Part shown: piece after piece, positions 23,161 through 32,826 of the stretch | Numbering within the stretch: position 1 is the first letter of the stretch | Layout: each line of letters starts with the position of its first letter | Assembly (NCBI GenBank): GCA_018333075.1 | Contig: BORH01000025.1 | Span: 1-54,072 of the forward strand | Source: Heyndrickxia sporothermodurans | GTDB taxonomy: Bacteria > Bacillota > Bacilli > Bacillales > Bacillaceae_C | Direction: 5' to 3' | Length of the DNA stretch: 54,072 bases | The notes under the pieces: generated by a model | Databases searched by the model: none | Seen by the model: the letters and a program-made list of their open reading frames with translations, nothing else | Told to the model about the DNA's origin: nothing | Translations under genes and position numbers: made by a program

Positions 23161-25113
23161 ATGGGAAATATTAAATCTAAAATTTATAGTTTGTTAAATA
23201 AAAAGTATTCGTTATTCTATTTGATTGTCGTTATGTTTTGGCTTAAATCTTATGCTGTGTATCGAGCTGAATTTAATTTAGACATTAAAAATAGTATGCA
23301 GGAATTTTTGCTGTTTTTTAATCCAATTAGCTCAGCACTATTCTTTTTTGCATTTGCGTTGTTCTTTAAAGGACGTGCCCGTTCTATCGCAATGATTGTA
23401 ATAAACTTATTGCTATCCATACTTCTATATGCAAATGTTTGTTATTATCGCTTTTTTAATGACTTCATCACTATACCTGTACTATTTCAAACGAAAAACT
23501 TTGGTGACTTAGGTAGTAGTACAACAGCGTTGATGAAGCCATATGATGTACTTTATTTCCTTGATACAATTATTCTAATTGGTTTGATTGTATTTAAAGT
23601 AATAAAATCACAATCAGAAAAGATGAATAGACGTTCAATATTTGCAGTATTTGCAGCTGCTATTGCGTTCTTTATTATTAACTTAGGCTTAGCTGAAGCA
23701 GATAGACCGGAGTTATTAACACGTACATTTGATAGAAACTATATTGTTAAATATCTAGGTGCTTATAACTATACTATCTATGATGCGATCCAAACTACTA
23801 AATCGTCTGCACAGAGAGCTTTAGCGGATAGTAGCGATGTAGTTGATGTTGAAAACTATGTAAAAGCAAATCATGCAGAACCGAATAAAAAATATTTTGG
23901 TGCAGCTAAAGGTAGAAATGTAATTTATATTTCATTGGAGTCTTTACAAAATTTCATCATCAATTATAAAATTGATGGTCAAGAAGTAACTCCATTTTTG
24001 AACAAATTAACACATGATCAAAATACATTTTACTTTGATAACTTTTTCCACCAAACAGGTCAAGGGAAAACATCAGATGCTGAATTTATGATGGAAAACT
24101 CTTTATTCCCTTTACCTAAAGGTGCTGTATTTACAACAAAAGCGGCGAATACATTCCAAGGTGCTCCTGCAATCTTAGGGCAAAAAGGATATACATCAGC
24201 AGTATTCCATGGGAACTATAAAACCTTCTGGAATCGTGATGAAATGTATAAATCACTTGGATATGATAAGTTCTTTGATGCAAATTATTACGATATGAGT
24301 CCTGAGAATACAATTAACTATGGCATGGAAGATAAACCATTTTTCAAGGAATCAATGCCTTATCTTGAAAAGCTTCCACAACCTTTTTATACAAAATTCA
24401 TTTCATTATCAAACCATTTTCCGTTTGAGTTAAATAATGATCCGAATTTCCCTAAAGGTGATTTTGGAGACAATATTGTAAATAATTATTTTCAAACTGC
24501 ACACTATCTAGATGAATCAATTGAACAGTTCTTTAATGATTTAAAATCATCTGGCTTATATGATAACTCAATTATTGTTATGTATGGTGATCATTATGGT
24601 CTTTCAGAGAATCATAATAAAGCAATGGCAAAAGTAATGGGTGTTGATGAAATTACTCCATATATTAATGCTCAATTACAAAGAGTCCCTTTATTTATAC
24701 ATGTTCCAGGTGTAAAAGGTAAAATTGATCATACTTATGGTGGAGAAGTTGATGTACGTCCAACACTAATGCACTTACTTGGTGTTGATACTAAAGATTA
24801 CATTCAGTTTGGAACAGATTTATTATCTGAAGAGCATAAGGAAATTGTTCCTTTCCGTAATGGAGATTATGTATCAAAAGATTTTACACAAATTAGCGGT
24901 GAATGCTATAAAAATCCTACTGGTGAAAAAGTAGAAAACAACAAGCTTTGTCAGGAAAATGATAAGATAGCAAAAACTGAGCTTGAACTCTCTGATAAAG
25001 TGGTATATGATGACTTGCTTCGTTTTTATAAACCTAAAGGATTTACTCCTGTAAATCGAGCTGATTATGATTATACAAAAGATCAAACTATAAATGAAAA
25101 TCCAAAAAAATAA
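23161..25113 (+). CDS. ltaS: Lipoteichoic acid synthase LtaS
   Basis: LtaS polymerises glycerol phosphate from phosphatidylglycerol onto the glycolipid anchor outside the membrane. The 650-residue protein has five N-terminal hydrophobic helices (within residues 15-175). A linker with a likely signal-peptidase site follows (QRALA near 222), and then an extracellular sulfatase-fold domain. Catalytic and manganese-binding residues are visible: Glu260 in YISLES, Thr304 in GQGKTSDAEF, and the Asp/His pair in VMYGDHYG. Length is like B. subtilis LtaS/YflE and S. aureus LtaS. An aggaggt site lies 6 bases before the ATG. Confidence 0.95.
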   Translation: MGNIKSKIYSLLNKKYSLFYLIVVMFWLKSYAVYRAEFNLDIKNSMQEFLLFFNPISSALFFFAFALFFKGRARSIAMIVINLLLSILLYANVCYYRFFNDFITIPVLFQTKNFGDLGSSTTALMKPYDVLYFLDTIILIGLIVFKVIKSQSEKMNRRSIFAVFAAAIAFFIINLGLAEADRPELLTRTFDRNYIVKYLGAYNYTIYDAIQTTKSSAQRALADSSDVVDVENYVKANHAEPNKKYFGAAKGRNVIYISLESLQNFIINYKIDGQEVTPFLNKLTHDQNTFYFDNFFHQTGQGKTSDAEFMMENSLFPLPKGAVFTTKAANTFQGAPAILGQKGYTSAVFHGNYKTFWNRDEMYKSLGYDKFFDANYYDMSPENTINYGMEDKPFFKESMPYLEKLPQPFYTKFISLSNHFPFELNNDPNFPKGDFGDNIVNNYFQTAHYLDESIEQFFNDLKSSGLYDNSIIVMYGDHYGLSENHNKAMAKVMGVDEITPYINAQLQRVPLFIHVPGVKGKIDHTYGGEVDVRPTLMHLLGVDTKDYIQFGTDLLSEEHKEIVPFRNGDYVSKDFTQISGECYKNPTGEKVENNKLCQENDKIAKTELELSDKVVYDDLLRFYKPKGFTPVNRADYDYTKDQTINENPKK

Positions 25114-25118
25114 AACAG

Positions 25119-25160
25119 CAAATAACTCTCCTTCATATGAAGGAGAGTTATTTGTTGTTT
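25119..25160 (+). terminator. Terminator after ltaS
   Basis: An 18-bp palindrome centred at 25136/25137 (caaataactctccttcat and its complement) extends further with a G-T pair. The T-tail is weak. Confidence 0.75.
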
Positions 25161-25252
25161 ACTTCACTTTTTGAAGAGTACGAATTAAAATAGCTAATAC
25201 ATATTTTATCATTATTATCCAACAATAACATCAGATAGAGGGGGGATATCTG

Positions 25253-26605
25253 ATGAAGAAGAAAAGTCGGAATAATGAGGCACCACTTAAATGGTGGCAA
25301 TTAGCAATTATTGGAGTTGGAAGTATAATTGGTACAGGTTATTTTTTAGGGTCAAGCATAGCGATAAAAATGACAGGTCCTTCTGTTATGATTTCATATT
25401 TACTTGCAGCCATTTCAACTTATCTTGTTTTTGATTCACTTTCTAGGATGACTGCAAAAGATCCACAAAAAGGTTCATTTCGAACTTATGCTAAACAGGC
25501 ATTTGGTCGATGGACAGCTTTTTGTAGTGGTTGGGTCTATTGGGTTTCCGAAATGTTGATTGTGGGAAGTCAAATGACTGCTTTAGCCCTTTTCTCAAAA
25601 TATTGGTTCCCATCAATGCCACTTTGGATATTTGCAACGGTTTATGGAATTTTAGGAATCCTTGTTATTTTATTTGGTACAAAAAGCTTTGATCATTTAG
25701 AAAATATTTTTGCAGTAGTCAAAGTAGCAGCTATTTTAATGTTTATTATCATTGCCTTTCTTTCATTTACCGGTATACTTGGAAAAGGAAATGACCACAA
25801 TTTTCCAAGCACATTGGGTGAATTTTTCCCTCATCAATTTAAAGGCTTATGGTCTTCCTTTATTTTCGCTTTCTATGCCTTCGGAGGGATTGAAGTGATG
25901 GGAATGATGTCAACAAGATTGGAAAAAAAAGAAGACGCACCTAAATCAGGTAAAGTTATGCTTTTATTACTTGCTATCATTTATATCTTATCGATCGGTT
26001 TAGCTGTAATAATGGATCCATGGCATGCATTTAAGACTGATGAAAGTCCATTTGTTACATCATTAGATGACCATCATTTGCCCTTTTTTCCCCATGTGTT
26101 TAATGGGGCGTTAATTATAGCGGGATTTTCAACAATGGTTGCATCACTATATGGAGTAACTACAATGATTGTTTTGCTTGCTAAGGAAGGAGATGCGCCT
26201 AAATTTTTAATAAAAAAGAAAGAAACAGAACATCACAAAACTCGTCCACCTTTAATCGCTTTATTATTTACGATTTTTGGGATGTTTGTATCTATTATTT
26301 TTTCTATATTAATGCCAGCAAAAATTTATGAATATATAACAACTGCTGCAAGTTTGATGCTGATTTACAATTGGTTGTTAATACTTCTCGTCTCTGGACG
26401 TTTAATCAAAAATACTTCATTGTTTCTAATAAAAAGATATGCAGCGATTATTATTATTTTACTCGCAATTTCTGGAACACTTTTCCAAACCAATAGTCGT
26501 CCTGGCTTCTATATTAGTCTTATCTTCCTAGCGTTTATTATCATCATTGGTTGGAAAATGAAAGGAAAACGGTCGATAGATAATAAAAGTATCAATGAAA
26601 AATAA
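25253..26605 (+). CDS. Amino acid permease (APC superfamily)
   Basis: This 450-residue transporter has about 12 hydrophobic helices and the APC start WWQLAIIGVGSIIGTGYFLGSS. The first helix is unwound at GSIIGTG, where the substrate amino/carboxyl groups bind. The conserved FAFYAFGGIEVMGM region is also present. It resembles YbxG/YtnA/YdgF-type permeases of B. subtilis. The substrate is not predictable. A gaggggggat site precedes the ATG. It converges on a LysE exporter with a 17-base gap and no clear terminator between them. Confidence 0.85.
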   Translation: MKKKSRNNEAPLKWWQLAIIGVGSIIGTGYFLGSSIAIKMTGPSVMISYLLAAISTYLVFDSLSRMTAKDPQKGSFRTYAKQAFGRWTAFCSGWVYWVSEMLIVGSQMTALALFSKYWFPSMPLWIFATVYGILGILVILFGTKSFDHLENIFAVVKVAAILMFIIIAFLSFTGILGKGNDHNFPSTLGEFFPHQFKGLWSSFIFAFYAFGGIEVMGMMSTRLEKKEDAPKSGKVMLLLLAIIYILSIGLAVIMDPWHAFKTDESPFVTSLDDHHLPFFPHVFNGALIIAGFSTMVASLYGVTTMIVLLAKEGDAPKFLIKKKETEHHKTRPPLIALLFTIFGMFVSIIFSILMPAKIYEYITTAASLMLIYNWLLILLVSGRLIKNTSLFLIKRYAAIIIILLAISGTLFQTNSRPGFYISLIFLAFIIIIGWKMKGKRSIDNKSINEK

Positions 26606-26622
26606 TTCACTAAAAAATTTCA

Positions 26623-27249
26623 TTAGAAAAATAATATCAATATTGCTTCTTTACCAAAATATATTCCAAAAGCAATTAATGACAATCCAGACAAGATGGA
26701 TATTAAAATTAAAAGCTTTGTATGTAAAAATTTTCGAAAAGTACTTGCTAGTCCAGCCATTGTGACATCCCATAATAATAATCCAATAAAGATTCCTGCA
26801 CTTGAAATTAATAAATTATTTGTATTTGAGCTATGAACGGTTTTTGCTAAAATCGAACCATATATTCCTAACCAAAATAGAATAGATAATGGATTTGATA
26901 TGGATAAAAGAAAACCGGAGGAAAAGGATTTTCTTAAAGTTTGATGGTTACGTAATGAGGATGATGCCACTTTTCCTGCACCAATTAAACTTTCAATCCC
27001 GGTATATGTAAGTACAAAGCAACCAAATAAATAGAGAAAGCTTTTTATAAACTCTCCCTCTATTAAGGAGATTAAACCAAAATAAACACATAACATATAA
27101 AACACATCTGCTGTCATAGCACCTAAGCCGACAAGCCATGCATGCAAAAATCCATTTTTTAATCCTTTATCTAATTGTGCTGCATTAACTGGACCAATAG
27201 GGGCAGCTAATGTAACTCCTAAAAGGATATAACTAATAAACATGTGCAT
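26623..27249 (-). CDS. LysE family amino acid exporter
   Basis: This 208-residue protein has the LysE/RhtB fold. The N-terminal helix carries GVTLAAPIGPVNAAQLDKGLKNGFLHAWLVGLG, and an SNPLSILFWLGIYG motif is shared by exporters of this family. Six hydrophobic helices are visible. It probably exports an amino acid or related metabolite. The ATG at 27247-27249 is supported by TTGGAGGAT 8 bases upstream. The TTG of that site is in frame but would be a poor start. Confidence 0.85.
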   Translation of the reverse strand: MHMFISYILLGVTLAAPIGPVNAAQLDKGLKNGFLHAWLVGLGAMTADVFYMLCVYFGLISLIEGEFIKSFLYLFGCFVLTYTGIESLIGAGKVASSSLRNHQTLRKSFSSGFLLSISNPLSILFWLGIYGSILAKTVHSSNTNNLLISSAGIFIGLLLWDVTMAGLASTFRKFLHTKLLILISILSGLSLIAFGIYFGKEAILILFF

Positions 27250-27337
27250 AACAATATCCTCCAAATAGTTAATTACTATATATTATTCAAAGGATAAAGC
27301 ATGTACCACTAAAATAAGGATATTTGTTCAATAAAAA

Positions 27338-27369
27338 AATGGTGGATATATACTCCACCATTTTTTTTC
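27338..27369. terminator. Terminator after the DUF2512 gene
   Basis: The stem aatggtgga (27338-27346)/tccaccatt (27354-27362) lies between an A-run and a T-run. On the minus strand it ends the DUF2512 transcript before the LysE gene. Confidence 0.85.
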
Positions 27370-27373
27370 TATA

Positions 27374-27823
27374 TTATTTATCTTGCCTATCTTCGGGATC
27401 AGGTGTGATATCTTCAGAAGCTTCCATAGCATAATTCATAACAGTCATATTTTGTTTACTTTTTTGTTCATGCGGATAAAATCTTCTATACATAAAAATA
27501 TGAAAAAAATACTCACAAAATGCAACTCCAAGTCCTCCAAAAATTGATGCCCAAAATAAAGTTAAGTAATTGTCATCTACATTCCCAAAAGCCTCAATAG
27601 ACCAAATCATAAGAAATGCTAACCCGAAATCGATTGAAGTAGCTACTACATTATTTGTTCGTGGTAATAGCATTATGTCTCCAATAATATAAGAAATAAT
27701 GCCTATAAGAACAGTTAAAAGTACCACACTTTGGAAGGATGCTGCATATATTAATCCAAGTATGACATACAAGGCAGCAAAGGTAGCAATAAATTTTATA
27801 GCTAGTGCAGTTAGTGTCTTCAT
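27374..27823 (-). CDS. YndM-like DUF2512 membrane protein
   Basis: This 149-residue protein has four hydrophobic helices and a polar C-terminal tail (PDPEDRQDK). The string IIGDIMLLPRTNNVVATSIDFGLAF is typical of DUF2512/YndM proteins. The length equals that of B. subtilis YndM as I recall it. The function is unknown. An aaaggggt site lies upstream of the ATG. Confidence 0.82.
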   Translation of the reverse strand: MKTLTALAIKFIATFAALYVILGLIYAASFQSVVLLTVLIGIISYIIGDIMLLPRTNNVVATSIDFGLAFLMIWSIEAFGNVDDNYLTLFWASIFGGLGVAFCEYFFHIFMYRRFYPHEQKSKQNMTVMNYAMEASEDITPDPEDRQDK

Positions 27824-27884
27824 TCATATAACCCCTTTGGAAGTGATGGTATTAGTTTTTTATAAATGACTTTTATTTATTCAT

Positions 27885-27914
27885 AAAAAAACCTATCCGT
27901 ATGAATAGGTTTAG
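27885..27914 (-). terminator. Terminator after the 27956-28309 gene
   Basis: The stem aaacctat(c)c/gaataggttt is followed on the minus strand by a run of seven T. Confidence 0.75.
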
Positions 27915-27955
27915 ATTATTTGAATAGGTTAATGGGGTATAAGCTGTCATATCGT

Positions 27956-28309
27956 CTATTGTTTTGTTTTTTCATTATAATCAGATATAGTGTATTTTAA
28001 ATAGTTATAATTTTTAGTTGGGGTACTTTTATAAATAGTTCCATTTTCATCTTTATATATTTCAAATTCTTGATAGGTTTCGATAACAAATCCTTCATTC
28101 TTATCCTCTGTTGTTTTTACTAATTTATATTCAAAAATTGGATTTAATGAGTTTGATTCTTCATGACTACCTTTATCACTATTACTTACCGGAATTGTGG
28201 TATGTATATTACTCAATTCTTGTTCTGTTACATAGTTAAAATATCCAAGTAAAAAAAATGTACCAATTAAAAACACTCCGATGTATAGTTTATTACTAAT
28301 CATTTTCAA
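27956..28309 (-). CDS. Hypothetical single-pass membrane protein
   Basis: This protein of about 117 residues has one N-terminal hydrophobic helix (LYIGVFLIGTFFLLGYF). An acidic extracytoplasmic domain containing FEYKLVKTTEDKNEG and YKDENGTIYKSTPTKNY follows. I recognise no family. The start is taken as TTG 28307-28309, 8 bases after AAGGAG. A GTG at 28318 overlaps that site and an ATG at 28303 is 14 bases away. The two-helix relic just across the gap on the other strand (28434-28961) is also a membrane protein but unrelated as far as I can see. Confidence 0.6.
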   Translation of the reverse strand: MKMISNKLYIGVFLIGTFFLLGYFNYVTEQELSNIHTTIPVSNSDKGSHEESNSLNPIFEYKLVKTTEDKNEGFVIETYQEFEIYKDENGTIYKSTPTKNYNYLKYTISDYNEKTKQ

Positions 28310-28433
28310 TTCAATCACTCCTTAAAATTTGAATTATGCATATTAGAAGAAAAAATGCTTGTCTTAACATATATATGATTAAAATTTAAGGAATATTATT
28401 TTATAAACAATTTATCTCAGATCATTAATTTTT

Positions 28434-28961
28434 ATGAGAAACCTAAAACTAATATATATACTAGGTTAGATGTAGTTTTTATTGGCAGCATTTCTTTTTT
28501 TTGGTGAATCAATAATCTTGGATGTGGTCAATAAAGCTTTGAAAAATGAGGTAACTTATTACGATAATCATTCAGCAAAGATATTTGATTCCATAGAGAC
28601 GACGATAAATATAACAGGAGGTGAACAGAAAGTTGAAACCAATAATAAACTTTAGCTGTTGCCTATAAAGAAGTAAAAGGGAAAATATATTACTGGGATT
28701 ACATCCGAATTATACTATTTTAATGTAGATAATAATCAAATTATTGATGGTGATAAAGTTGAAATATATGATAATATTCAAGCTTTTGTTAATATATATA
28801 TAAATATAGGTGAAAATGAAATTACAACAGGTTCATTCTTATTACTGATGCTTTCAATCCTATTATTGGTTGTCATTCCATTAAACCTTGCATACTTCCA
28901 TAATTTTAGTAGATCAAGTAAAAATCTTACAATTTATAAAAATAATCGAATGAGTTTTTGA
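28434..28961 (+). pseudogene. Decayed two-helix membrane protein
   Basis: From ATG 28434 the reading frame carries two early stops. It then runs open for about 55 codons (AAFLFFGESIILDVV..., YYDNHSAKIFDS, NITGGEQKVETNN), stops and shifts frame. A second frame then gives ITSELYYFNVDNNQIIDGDKVEIY, a hydrophobic helix (FLLLMLSILLLVVIPLNLAYF) and a short basic tail ending at 28961. The layout (helix, extracytoplasmic domain of about 110 residues, helix) suggests a small membrane protein of Firmicutes. At least two stops and one or two frameshifts mean it is dead. The family is not recognised. Confidence 0.7.
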
Positions 28962-29257
28962 GATTTATACAATATATAGTTTAAGGGATTTGACAGCTAA
29001 CTAATAAGTTAGAGTCTTTTTTTATTAAGACATAACAATAAGAACTGAGTAAAAATTGTAAGAGCAAAGGAAATATATCCCTCAATAAAATAAAAAATGG
29101 ATGTAAAATAACAAAAATATGAGTAAAAAGTCATATTAATAGTTGTTTTGTAATGTTGTTCATCAAATTAAAATGAAATGTAATCCTCCTGTTCTGTTTG
29201 TTTAACACATCCATATGTTAGAGTATTTTACATAAGAATTTTCAGGAGGTAGCACCT

Positions 29258-29923
29258 ATGAAAAATACTTACATGAGAACTTTCGTTGTAGCTGTTTTAG
29301 CTACAGTTTCATATATAGGTTTACAAAATTATTCAGTTGAAGCAATTACCAGCCAGTCAGCAGTAAAGGAGGATAACCACTCGAAGCTTGGAAGTCAATA
29401 TTTTACTATGAAAAACAGAATGAAAGTAGAAAATAAACAGAAGAATAATCTTCTGGATTGGGGAAAGATTGTTCAACTTTCTAAAAAAGAAAAAAGGAAC
29501 GATAAAAATAAATTAATGACAAAAAAAACACCCCCTAAAAAAAATCAAGTTTCGATTACTGATCAAGAAAAGGATTTACTAGCACGTTTAGTTGAAGCAG
29601 AAGCAAAAGGTGAATCATATAAAGGTAAAGTAGCTGTGGCAACAGTTGTTTTAAATAGAGTTAAATCACCGGAATTTCCTAAAAACGTTACAGGGGTAAT
29701 TAAACAAGTTGTTGGTAAAAGTTATGCGTTCCAACCAGTACAAAATGGACAAATTAATAAACCTGCATCAACTGAATCCAAAAAAGCAGTCAATGAGGCA
29801 CTGACAACTAAAGATCATTTAAATCAATCCATTTATTTTTATAACCCAAAGACGGCGACAGATCGTTGGATTCGTTCTCGTCATATAGTGAAAACTATCG
29901 GAAATCATGTATTTGCAAAATAA
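29258..29923 (+). CDS. Cell wall hydrolase, CwlJ/SleB catalytic family
   Basis: This 221-residue secreted protein has a signal peptide ([16 protein letters not shown]) and a long basic linker (residues 45-105). A C-terminal Hydrolase_2 domain begins [20 protein letters not shown] and continues [15 protein letters not shown]. The catalytic glutamate of this family lies in the EAEAKGE stretch. Enzymes of this type are lytic transglycosylase-like cortex hydrolases acting in spore germination. There is no peptidoglycan-binding domain, so it resembles YkvT/CwlJ-like forms rather than full SleB. The aggaggt site is strong. A CATATGTTA string (29212-29220) could be a sporulation-type -10, but no matching -35 is seen. 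Confidence 0.9.
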   Translation: MKNTYMRTFVVAVLATVSYIGLQNYSVEAITSQSAVKEDNHSKLGSQYFTMKNRMKVENKQKNNLLDWGKIVQLSKKEKRNDKNKLMTKKTPPKKNQVSITDQEKDLLARLVEAEAKGESYKGKVAVATVVLNRVKSPEFPKNVTGVIKQVVGKSYAFQPVQNGQINKPASTESKKAVNEALTTKDHLNQSIYFYNPKTATDRWIRSRHIVKTIGNHVFAK

Positions 29924-29970
29924 ATTTAGTGAAGTATTTTATATATATATAAGTTCATTGATATCTATAG

Positions 29971-30012
29971 GAACAGGTCTTCATCTTTTTGAAGCCTGTT
30001 CTTTCTATTTGA
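29971..30012 (+). terminator. Terminator after the cell wall hydrolase
   Basis: The stem gaacagg/cctgttc plus cttca/tgaag (29971-30001, one bulge) is followed by tttctattt. Confidence 0.8.
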
Positions 30013-30135
30013 GGAAATTCATAAATTATATAAATTGAGTTCAAAGTTAGTCATATTCTATATAATGCCCTTTTTCGTTTCCATAGTTTTTTTGTAATTG
30101 TACATTATTTGTTTCTATTAGGTAGATACAATAGA

Positions 30136-31158
30136 TCACTTTTTAGATACAATTTTATCTCTATCAATGGCAGATGGTGGTTTTTCAAACCATCCATTTT
30201 CAATCATAATTTTTGCACCTTCATGAACAAACGAGGAAATATTTGTTAAAGATTTTAGATACATACCACCCAAATCAAACCTGCCATTTACTGCAAGTGA
30301 ATTACCTACCGCTCTTATTTTCAACGAAAACATATCCACTTTGTGATATAACATTAATTTATCTGAAAAGGGAGGAAATGTTGAAGTTGTAACAAGATAA
30401 TCAAGAAAAGATGGAGTTGGTAAATGTTCATTATTTAAAGTATGTATATATTTATCAATATGTTGATGAGTAAAATCTTTTCCTTTAATAAATAATGTTC
30501 GAATCTTGTCTGTCTTTACTACTTGGCTAAATCCGAGAAGTAGCGCCTTACTCGTTATATTATTTTCGATATTATCATATAAATGTGTAATTTCTAATCC
30601 ATGTAAAGGTCTTGCGTTACCAATATAACCTTTAAAAAAATTGTTAGTAATAAATTCTACTTTATCAGGAATTGGTATTTGTGGTGGTTTGATAATAAAG
30701 CCTTTATCCATTAACACATTTTTGATTTGTTCAACAAAAACTAAAGTAGAATTCATGCAATTAGAAAAAAATTCTCTAATGTCTTCTCTATAAATTAAAG
30801 GGATAGCAATACTATAAATACTTAAACCAGCTTTTGCAGCATATTTTAAGTAATGAACGTAAAATTGATCTTCATATAACCTAGGTGCACCAAGGTTAAC
30901 ATCTTCATTGGTAAAGCCAATTGGAATAGGTATTTTTTCTTGTTTAAATATACTTTCAATTTCTCTAATAAATTTTTTACTTAAACTTAGCCCGTTTTCC
31001 AATAACTCTTGTATGTCTGGTTCATCAACATGCTGTAAAAAGTATGTTAAGATGCATGAAGACATACTATTTCCCATATAGGTTGCCCAAAGTTTACCTA
31101 TTTCTGCAGATGTCAACTTCTCATTTACATTTGATTTATTTGGTTTTCTCATTTCCAA
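30136..31158 (-). CDS. DUF3231 family protein (intact)
   Basis: This 340-residue protein has two similar helical halves. The first contains LTSAEIGKLWATYMGNSM, PIPIGFTNEDVNLGAPRLY and YKAAKAG-like helices. The second begins near PIPDKVEFITNNFFKGYIG and ends MIENGWFEKPPSAIDRDKI. Each half looks like a ferritin-like four-helix bundle, but the metal ligands are not evident to me. Members occur in spore formers in several copies; the function is unknown. The TTG start at 31156-31158 is chosen because AAGGAG lies 9 bases upstream. This copy shows that the gene at 1087-2090 is broken. Confidence 0.85.
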   Translation of the reverse strand: MEMRKPNKSNVNEKLTSAEIGKLWATYMGNSMSSCILTYFLQHVDEPDIQELLENGLSLSKKFIREIESIFKQEKIPIPIGFTNEDVNLGAPRLYEDQFYVHYLKYAAKAGLSIYSIAIPLIYREDIREFFSNCMNSTLVFVEQIKNVLMDKGFIIKPPQIPIPDKVEFITNNFFKGYIGNARPLHGLEITHLYDNIENNITSKALLLGFSQVVKTDKIRTLFIKGKDFTHQHIDKYIHTLNNEHLPTPSFLDYLVTTSTFPPFSDKLMLYHKVDMFSLKIRAVGNSLAVNGRFDLGGMYLKSLTNISSFVHEGAKIMIENGWFEKPPSAIDRDKIVSKK

Positions 31159-31236
31159 AATAAAAATCTCCTTAATTTGACTTTTATATAGTTTTTTCAT
31201 CTAAACAAAATGTATACACAAAATCAAATAAAGAAA

Positions 31237-31259
31237 AATGCCCACCTCTTTGATGGGCT
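31237..31259 (-). terminator. Orphan terminator-like hairpin
   Basis: gccca/tgggc with loop cctcttttga-like bases is followed on the minus strand by atttttcttt. No intact minus-strand gene precedes it. Confidence 0.45.
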
Positions 31260-31460
31260 AAATAAAGTATTCATTGACAAATAAATTCCCACTTATATTT
31301 TACGGCAATACCGGCATAATAATAAGTATATCAATATAATTTATTCCATAAAAGAATATTTGCTTGGGTTTGTACTGGTATTGTAATAATAAATTTTATT
31401 AATAAATGCAATTGAGAATTAGAAAAAGAATGTAATCTTGATAGCAAATAAGTATAAATT

Positions 31461-31802
31461 ATGGATAGAGTAAAATTATATTTTGTGAGAAATATGTTTG
31501 GGTGCCAGATTATTAAAAATTTTTTTGGTTAGAATATGCAAATAATGAAGAGGTAACAAGTATTTCCACGTATGAAGATATTGCGAATTAAATTCCAAAT
31601 GTTTCTGATGGAATAGTATTAATGAAAGAAGTTACATCTGATTAATCTATTATATATATTATTAAACATGAAGGTTATATTGGGAGTGATGGGGGGAGAG
31701 ATCAAATACATAATGTATCAATACAACTTAAAGGATGACAATGTAATAAAGACTACAGAGGTTTCCGCTATTGCTAATATAAATCTGATTGATACAATTT
31801 AA
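31461..31802 (+). pseudogene. Decayed gene of unknown family
   Basis: An ATG at 31461 opens MDRVKLYFVRNMFGC and stops after about 20 codons. The next frame reads YANNEEVTSISTYEDIAN, stop, IPNVSDGIVLMKEVTSD, stop, SIIYIIKHEGYIGSDGGRDQ. A further shift gives LKDDNVIKTTEVSAIANINL and a final stop at 31800-31802. The pattern of stops and frame changes marks a pseudogene of roughly 115 codons. I do not recognise the ancestor. Confidence 0.6.
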
Positions 31803-32005
31803 CATAAGATTCAATAATATATTGGAAATTTGAACAGATGATGAAAAAAGCTGTTATACTTTAATGTTTCGTTTTTTAGTTTTTAGGCGAAAAAATACAG
31901 TGATAATAAATTTATTATAAAATTATTAATACTGATTTGAACAACCTTTAGGAATAATATTCTATTTGCGAACATATGAATCTATTATTCTGGAGGTGTT
32001 TAATA

Positions 32006-32095
32006 ATGATTTTGATTATTAAAAACAATGTATATACAATTTTATTTACAATGGCTGCTCTTGTTTGTGGATATATATTAATCAATTCTATGTAA
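32006..32095 (+). CDS. 29-residue hydrophobic peptide
   Basis: An ATG behind a strong tggaggtg site (7 bases) opens 29 codons. A few polar residues (MILIIKNNVY) lead into one membrane-spanning stretch (TILFTMAALVCGYILIN). It is too short for routine gene calling. The size recalls small membrane peptides of spore formers, but no family is recognised. It lies in the gene-poor 31.2-32.3 kb stretch. Confidence 0.5.
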   Translation: MILIIKNNVYTILFTMAALVCGYILINSM

Positions 32096-32319
32096 TAACA
32101 GAAAATAGTATTAATACTTTTTGATGTAATAGAATTAATTGAAGAAAATAAAAAGTTGGCTTTTATTCAAAAATTATTAAATTAACATAGGCAATGAATT
32201 TATTTTTTTGATACAAATACTAAGACTTCATAGTTAAGGTATTTTTTTATTTTTTGTAGAGAAATTGTATAGAAGAATAAATTATAATTTTAATTTAAAG
32301 TAAAAAGGGGTGTCTAGTA

Positions 32320-32547
32320 GTGCTTTATGAAATTAATAATGAACAGTACAATATGGCTTGTGAAAAAATCAATCAATTATACAAAATAACATTGATCACA
32401 TTGGATGAAAAAGCTGAGTTAGAAAAATTACTTGAACAATTGCTTTATGGTAATATGACAAAGGCAAACATACTTTATCAAGCTATGAATCTTTATTTGC
32501 ATGAACACGTGAAACGTATATTAAAAGCTACATTAGAAGAAAACTAG
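32320..32547 (+). CDS. Hypothetical helical protein, 75 residues
   Basis: This soluble, all-helical, leucine- and glutamate-rich protein contains LDEKAELEKLLEQLLYG and HEHVKRILKATLEEN. It might be a small regulator or adaptor, but no motif supports that. The GTG start at 32320 follows aaggggtg at 8 bases. No partner gene is adjacent. Confidence 0.6.
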   Translation: MLYEINNEQYNMACEKINQLYKITLITLDEKAELEKLLEQLLYGNMTKANILYQAMNLYLHEHVKRILKATLEEN

Positions 32548-32579
32548 ATTTGAAGAAATTAAAACAATTAAAATTATAA

Positions 32580-32768
32580 ATAATTAAGTCAAAGAGTGAA
32601 CTATTAGAAAGATCGCCCCAAGTAAATAACATCAAATATTCTTATAAATTCCACATTTTCAATAACTGCAATATTGTAACAAGTATAGATAAGGAACTTC
32701 GACTTAGCTATGATAACCCTAATCTAGGAATTGAGCTTGTATTCAATTCATACTTGCACCAATATTAG
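32580..32768 (+). pseudogene. Possible gene remnant without start codon
   Basis: A stop-free frame of 62 codons contains SPQVNNIKYSYKFHIFNN and ELRLSYDNPNLGIELVF and ends in TAG 32766-32768. It has no ATG, GTG or TTG start. Its amino acid make-up looks protein-like. A short TTG frame just upstream (near 32550) might be its displaced 5' end. It may equally be chance in AT-rich DNA. Confidence 0.3.
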
Positions 32769-32795
32769 GGATAATTAAAGCAATAAACTTTATTT

Positions 32796-32826
32796 AGAAG
32801 GGTGTCAAAATGGCACTCTTCTTTAA
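32796..32826 (+). terminator. Terminator-like hairpin after the remnant
   Basis: The 11-bp stem agaagggtgtc/ggcactcttct (32796-32806/32812-32822) has two G-T pairs and is followed by tttaac. It supports the view that a gene once ended here. Confidence 0.55.

Noticed and set aside
27956-28961. Toxin-antitoxin pair formed by the small divergent membrane proteins
   Set aside because: The two face away from each other, one is a pseudogene, and neither shows toxin or antitoxin motifs.
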